In this document: positions 61,514-64,000 of the stretch, piece by piece | How positions within the stretch are numbered: the first letter of the stretch is position 1 | Layout: every line of letters starts with the position of its first letter | Assembly (NCBI RefSeq): GCF_026015985.1 | Contig: NZ_CP110389.1 | Coordinates: 4,000,001-4,064,000, forward strand | Reading direction: 5' to 3' | Length of the DNA stretch: 64,000 nt | From: Rhodopseudomonas sp. P2A-2r | Lineage (GTDB): Bacteria > Pseudomonadota > Alphaproteobacteria > Rhizobiales > Xanthobacteraceae | The notes under the pieces: generated by a model | The model's database searches: none | What the model was told of the DNA's origin: nothing | What the model saw: the letters and a program-made list of their open reading frames with translations, nothing else | Program-made: the position numbers and the translations under genes

Positions 61514-63805
61514 TCACGGTTCATCAGCCTGCACGTCGGTCTCGGCCGGCGTCGCATCGGGCGCGCGCTGCCGCCCCGGCAAGATCGCGCCGCTGGCAAC
61601 CTCGAGCGTGTCCGCTGCGGCTGGTGCCCATGGCCGGTCCCGCCCTTTCGGCCTGATCGCATCGATCACAAAACCGCCGCTGGTTTGCCGCAACGCCGTC
61701 GCACCGGTTTTCTGCAGACTATCACGATCGATCACCGTCGCTCCGCAATCCCCCGGCGGCTGTCTTGTTGTGACAATGAGCGTCGCGCGCAGGCAATCAT
61801 CGACAAAGGCATCCGGCTGCAGCGCCAGCGCGACCAACGCGCCGTCGGCCAACGTCGCCACGCAGCCGGCGCCATCGCAGGCGATGCCGTTGCCCAGCGT
61901 CGGATCGTTCGGCAATCGCGAATCCGCATCCGCCGCCAGCCATTCCTTGAGCAGAAACGAATCTCTGGCGCTGCGCATCACATGCAGCCGCCCGTCCTTG
62001 CCGCGCACCGCGACGCTGTGGCCGTCGCCTGATATCAACACATCCGGCTGCGTCACCATCGCGGCCCATACCATCGACGCCGCGACAAAGCCCGCGCCGA
62101 TCCAGCGCAGCGGCGTGCGCAGCAGTCCGAGCAGCACGATGCCGATGGTTGCCGCGAGCAATGGCCCGGTCCCGAACGCCGGCACGCGGCCGATGGCACC
62201 GGGCAATGCCGCGACCCATTGCGTCACCACGATCATCCACTGGATGCCGACATCCATCAGCCGCCAGAACACGCTGTCGAGCCCGAACGGCGCGGCCGCA
62301 AGTCCTAACAGCCCCGCCGGCATCACCAGCGCAGAGACCACTGGCATCGCCAGCAGGTTTGCGACGACGCCGTAAGGCGTGATGCGGTGAAAGTGAAACG
62401 CCGCATAGGGCGTGGTCGCGAGCCCGGCGACCAGCGAGGCCAGCGCCAGCATGACGATCTCGCGGCCGCCCCACAGCGCCGCGCGCGCGGTGCGCGAATG
62501 CTCCGCCGTCGCGAACAGCATGGGCATGCCGACCTGCACCAGGGCCACCAGTCCGAGGGTCGCCGCGAACGACATCTGGAAACTCGGATGCACCAGCGCC
62601 TCCGGCGCCAAAGTGAGCACGATCATCGCCGCCACCGCCAGGGTGCGAAAGGTGATCGCACGGCGATCCACCATCACAGCGATCAGCACCACCGCCGTCA
62701 TGAAAAACGAACGTTGCGTCGCGACTTCGGCGCCGGACAGCAGCAGCAGATAGAACAGCGCGGCGGCGAGTGCTGCGGCGGCCGACCACTTCTTTATCGG
62801 AAACGTCACCGTCAGCACCGGGATCAGCGCCAGCAGCGCGCGCACCGCGAAGAACACCACGCCGGCGACCACCGCCATGTGATAGCCGGAGATCGACAGC
62901 ACATGACCGAGGCCGGAGATGAACATGGCGTCGTTGACATCGGGCGAGATGGCGTCGCGCCGCCCAGTCAGCAGCGCAGTGGCGATGGCGCGGCTATCGC
63001 CGGAGAGGACGTTGGCAATGCGCGCATCGATGGCATCGCGCAGACCCTGCATGGTCGCGGCATAGCGCAGCCGTAGGCCACCCGGCGCCGGCGGATCGAC
63101 TGTCTTGATCGCGCCCATGACAAAGCCGGAGGCGCCGATTCCCTGGAAATAAAGGTCGCGGCCGAAGTCGTAGGAGCCGGGCCGCAGCGGCGCCAGCGGC
63201 GGCTGCAGCCGCGCCTTCACGTCAACGAAGCTGCCGACCGCCGGCGCGGTGCCCTTCCTCACCGACAGCCGCACGCGTTCGAGCTTCGTGGTTACGCGCG
63301 GGCCGTCCATCTCGGCGACCCGCAGCACGAAGCGGTCGGTGCGCTCGCGCACCTCGCGGGTCTCGACAAAGCCTTTCAGCGTGACCGAGTACAAAGGCTG
63401 CGCCAGCACCGCGTGGGCGATCCGCGCGGTCTTCAACGTCGCCACCGCGAAGCCCACCGCCAGCGCGGCGACCATCACAACAAGCGGAAACCAGCCGTGC
63501 CGGCGCGACAGAAAGGCCGCGATACACAGTGCGCCGGCAGCCGCGGCGGCGATCCACGCGACCGGCTCATGGTCGGCGACGAAATACAGCGCAATGCCGG
63601 CGCCGAAAGCGATCGGCACCCAGGGCAGCAACCGGCCGGGGCCGGCTTCTGCGCGCGCCCACGCCTGCAGTGTGGCGATGAGCGAAGGCCAGAAGTCTGC
63701 ACCTGGCCGCAGCGCACCGCTCGCCGTTGCGGCCTGCGGCGGCCATGTGCCGGCCTGCGCGCGCGGTCTGGTGTTGCGTCCCCCGTTGGCCATCGCGCGT
63801 CTCAT
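61514..63805 (-). CDS. comEC: ComEC/Rec2-family DNA-uptake channel protein
   Basis: Inner-membrane protein for DNA transport in competence, 763 residues. About ten helices; N-terminal DUF4131-like part (RLLPWVPIAFGAGIALYFVA, FVDVKARLQPPLAPLRPGSY, GRDLYFQGIGASGFVMGAIK) and the competence domain (GDSRAIATALLTGRRDAISP, FISGLGHVLSISGYHMAVVA, SGAEVATQRSFFMTAVVLIA, HPSFQMSFAATLGLVALVQV). The C-terminal metallo-hydrolase-like part (VLISGDGHSVAVRGKDGRLH on) lacks the HxHxDH motif, as in other alphaproteobacteria. Convergent with lexA. Confidence 0.93.
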   Translation of the reverse strand: MRRAMANGGRNTRPRAQAGTWPPQAATASGALRPGADFWPSLIATLQAWARAEAGPGRLLPWVPIAFGAGIALYFVADHEPVAWIAAAAAGALCIAAFLSRRHGWFPLVVMVAALAVGFAVATLKTARIAHAVLAQPLYSVTLKGFVETREVRERTDRFVLRVAEMDGPRVTTKLERVRLSVRKGTAPAVGSFVDVKARLQPPLAPLRPGSYDFGRDLYFQGIGASGFVMGAIKTVDPPAPGGLRLRYAATMQGLRDAIDARIANVLSGDSRAIATALLTGRRDAISPDVNDAMFISGLGHVLSISGYHMAVVAGVVFFAVRALLALIPVLTVTFPIKKWSAAAALAAALFYLLLLSGAEVATQRSFFMTAVVLIAVMVDRRAITFRTLAVAAMIVLTLAPEALVHPSFQMSFAATLGLVALVQVGMPMLFATAEHSRTARAALWGGREIVMLALASLVAGLATTPYAAFHFHRITPYGVVANLLAMPVVSALVMPAGLLGLAAAPFGLDSVFWRLMDVGIQWMIVVTQWVAALPGAIGRVPAFGTGPLLAATIGIVLLGLLRTPLRWIGAGFVAASMVWAAMVTQPDVLISGDGHSVAVRGKDGRLHVMRSARDSFLLKEWLAADADSRLPNDPTLGNGIACDGAGCVATLADGALVALALQPDAFVDDCLRATLIVTTRQPPGDCGATVIDRDSLQKTGATALRQTSGGFVIDAIRPKGRDRPWAPAAADTLEVASGAILPGRQRAPDATPAETDVQADEP

Positions 63806-63889
63806 CGCCCGGCATATTCAGCGCGATGCTAGCGGAAGGAATAACCGGGCGGCTACGAGAACGGATGGGGAATGTGTAGGCGCTCCGCA

Positions 63890-63931
63890 CTCTCCATGTC
63901 GTCCCCGCCTTCGCGGGGACGACATGGAGAG
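63890..63931. repeat. Perfect 19-bp palindrome with 4-base loop
   Basis: CTCTCCATGTCGTCCCCGC (63890-63908), loop CTTC, then the exact reverse complement (63913-63931). No T run, so more likely a repeat palindrome than a terminator. It is followed by 63961-64000, another inverted pair CGAAACCCATCA and TGATGGGTTTCG, which meets the right window edge. Confidence 0.7.
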
Positions 63932-64000
63932 CAAGCCATAGGATGGGTAGAGCGTCTTCGCGAAACCCATCATTGCCAAGCATCAGGCTGATGGGTTTCG

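Overview
The window reads as a chromosomal segment of a high-GC alphaproteobacterium, most likely of the Bradyrhizobium / Rhodopseudomonas / Afipia group (Nitrobacteraceae). The reasons are the pdhA-pdhB(lipoyl)-DUF5076-pdhC-lpdA operon, the tpiA-secG-pyrG-NIPSNAP-kdsA-eno series, the ppiD-trpD-trpC-moaC-moeA-lexA-comEC series, a LexA box of the alphaproteobacterial GTTC-N7-GTTC type, and the dense intergenic palindromic repeats. Genus assignment is inference from gene order and protein character only.

Layout. 1-5.8 kb: pyruvate dehydrogenase operon on the minus strand (lpdA runs off the left edge), with ftsB just upstream. 6.4-9 kb: FMN reductase, HAD phosphatase, LysE exporter, DUF6894 protein. 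9-14 kb: aromatic catabolism (pcaG, pcaH, divergent LysR regulator, creatininase-fold hydrolase, cupin, Rieske oxygenase). 14-19.4 kb: iron-uptake island (TonB siderophore receptor, PepSY membrane protein, EntS-like exporter), with a fragment of a second exporter copy in front. 19.4-26.3 kb: oxidoreductase, membrane methyltransferase, two lipase-like proteins and a large exported glycoside hydrolase with RTX motifs and 95-residue repeats. 26.5-41 kb: housekeeping backbone (eno, kdsA, pyrG, secG, tpiA, ppiD) interrupted by queF, a NUDIX gene, an MFS gene and an oppositely oriented PAAR-like / CHAT-peptidase pair. 41-46.9 kb: trpD, trpC, moaC, then a local segmental duplication (moaC 3' fragment plus two paralogous exported proteins) and cbtBA. 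47-57.4 kb: a dipeptide/oligopeptide ABC operon translationally coupled to an M20 peptidase, an isochorismatase-like hydrolase with a GlxA-type regulator, and a second M20 peptidase. 57.4-58.6 kb: an IS481-family element inserted at CTAG inside a dispersed palindromic repeat. 58.6-64 kb: HAD hydrolase, moeA, lexA with SOS boxes, comEC.

Six genes (PepSY protein, EntS-like MFS, RTX glycosidase, ppiD, peptide-binding protein, moeA) are each interrupted by one single-base indel, and restoring one base restores the full family-length protein. Because ppiD and moeA are among them and four of the six lie in or beside a run of three or more G, C or A, base-calling error is at least as likely as real gene decay. 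I saw no rRNA, tRNA or CRISPR array.
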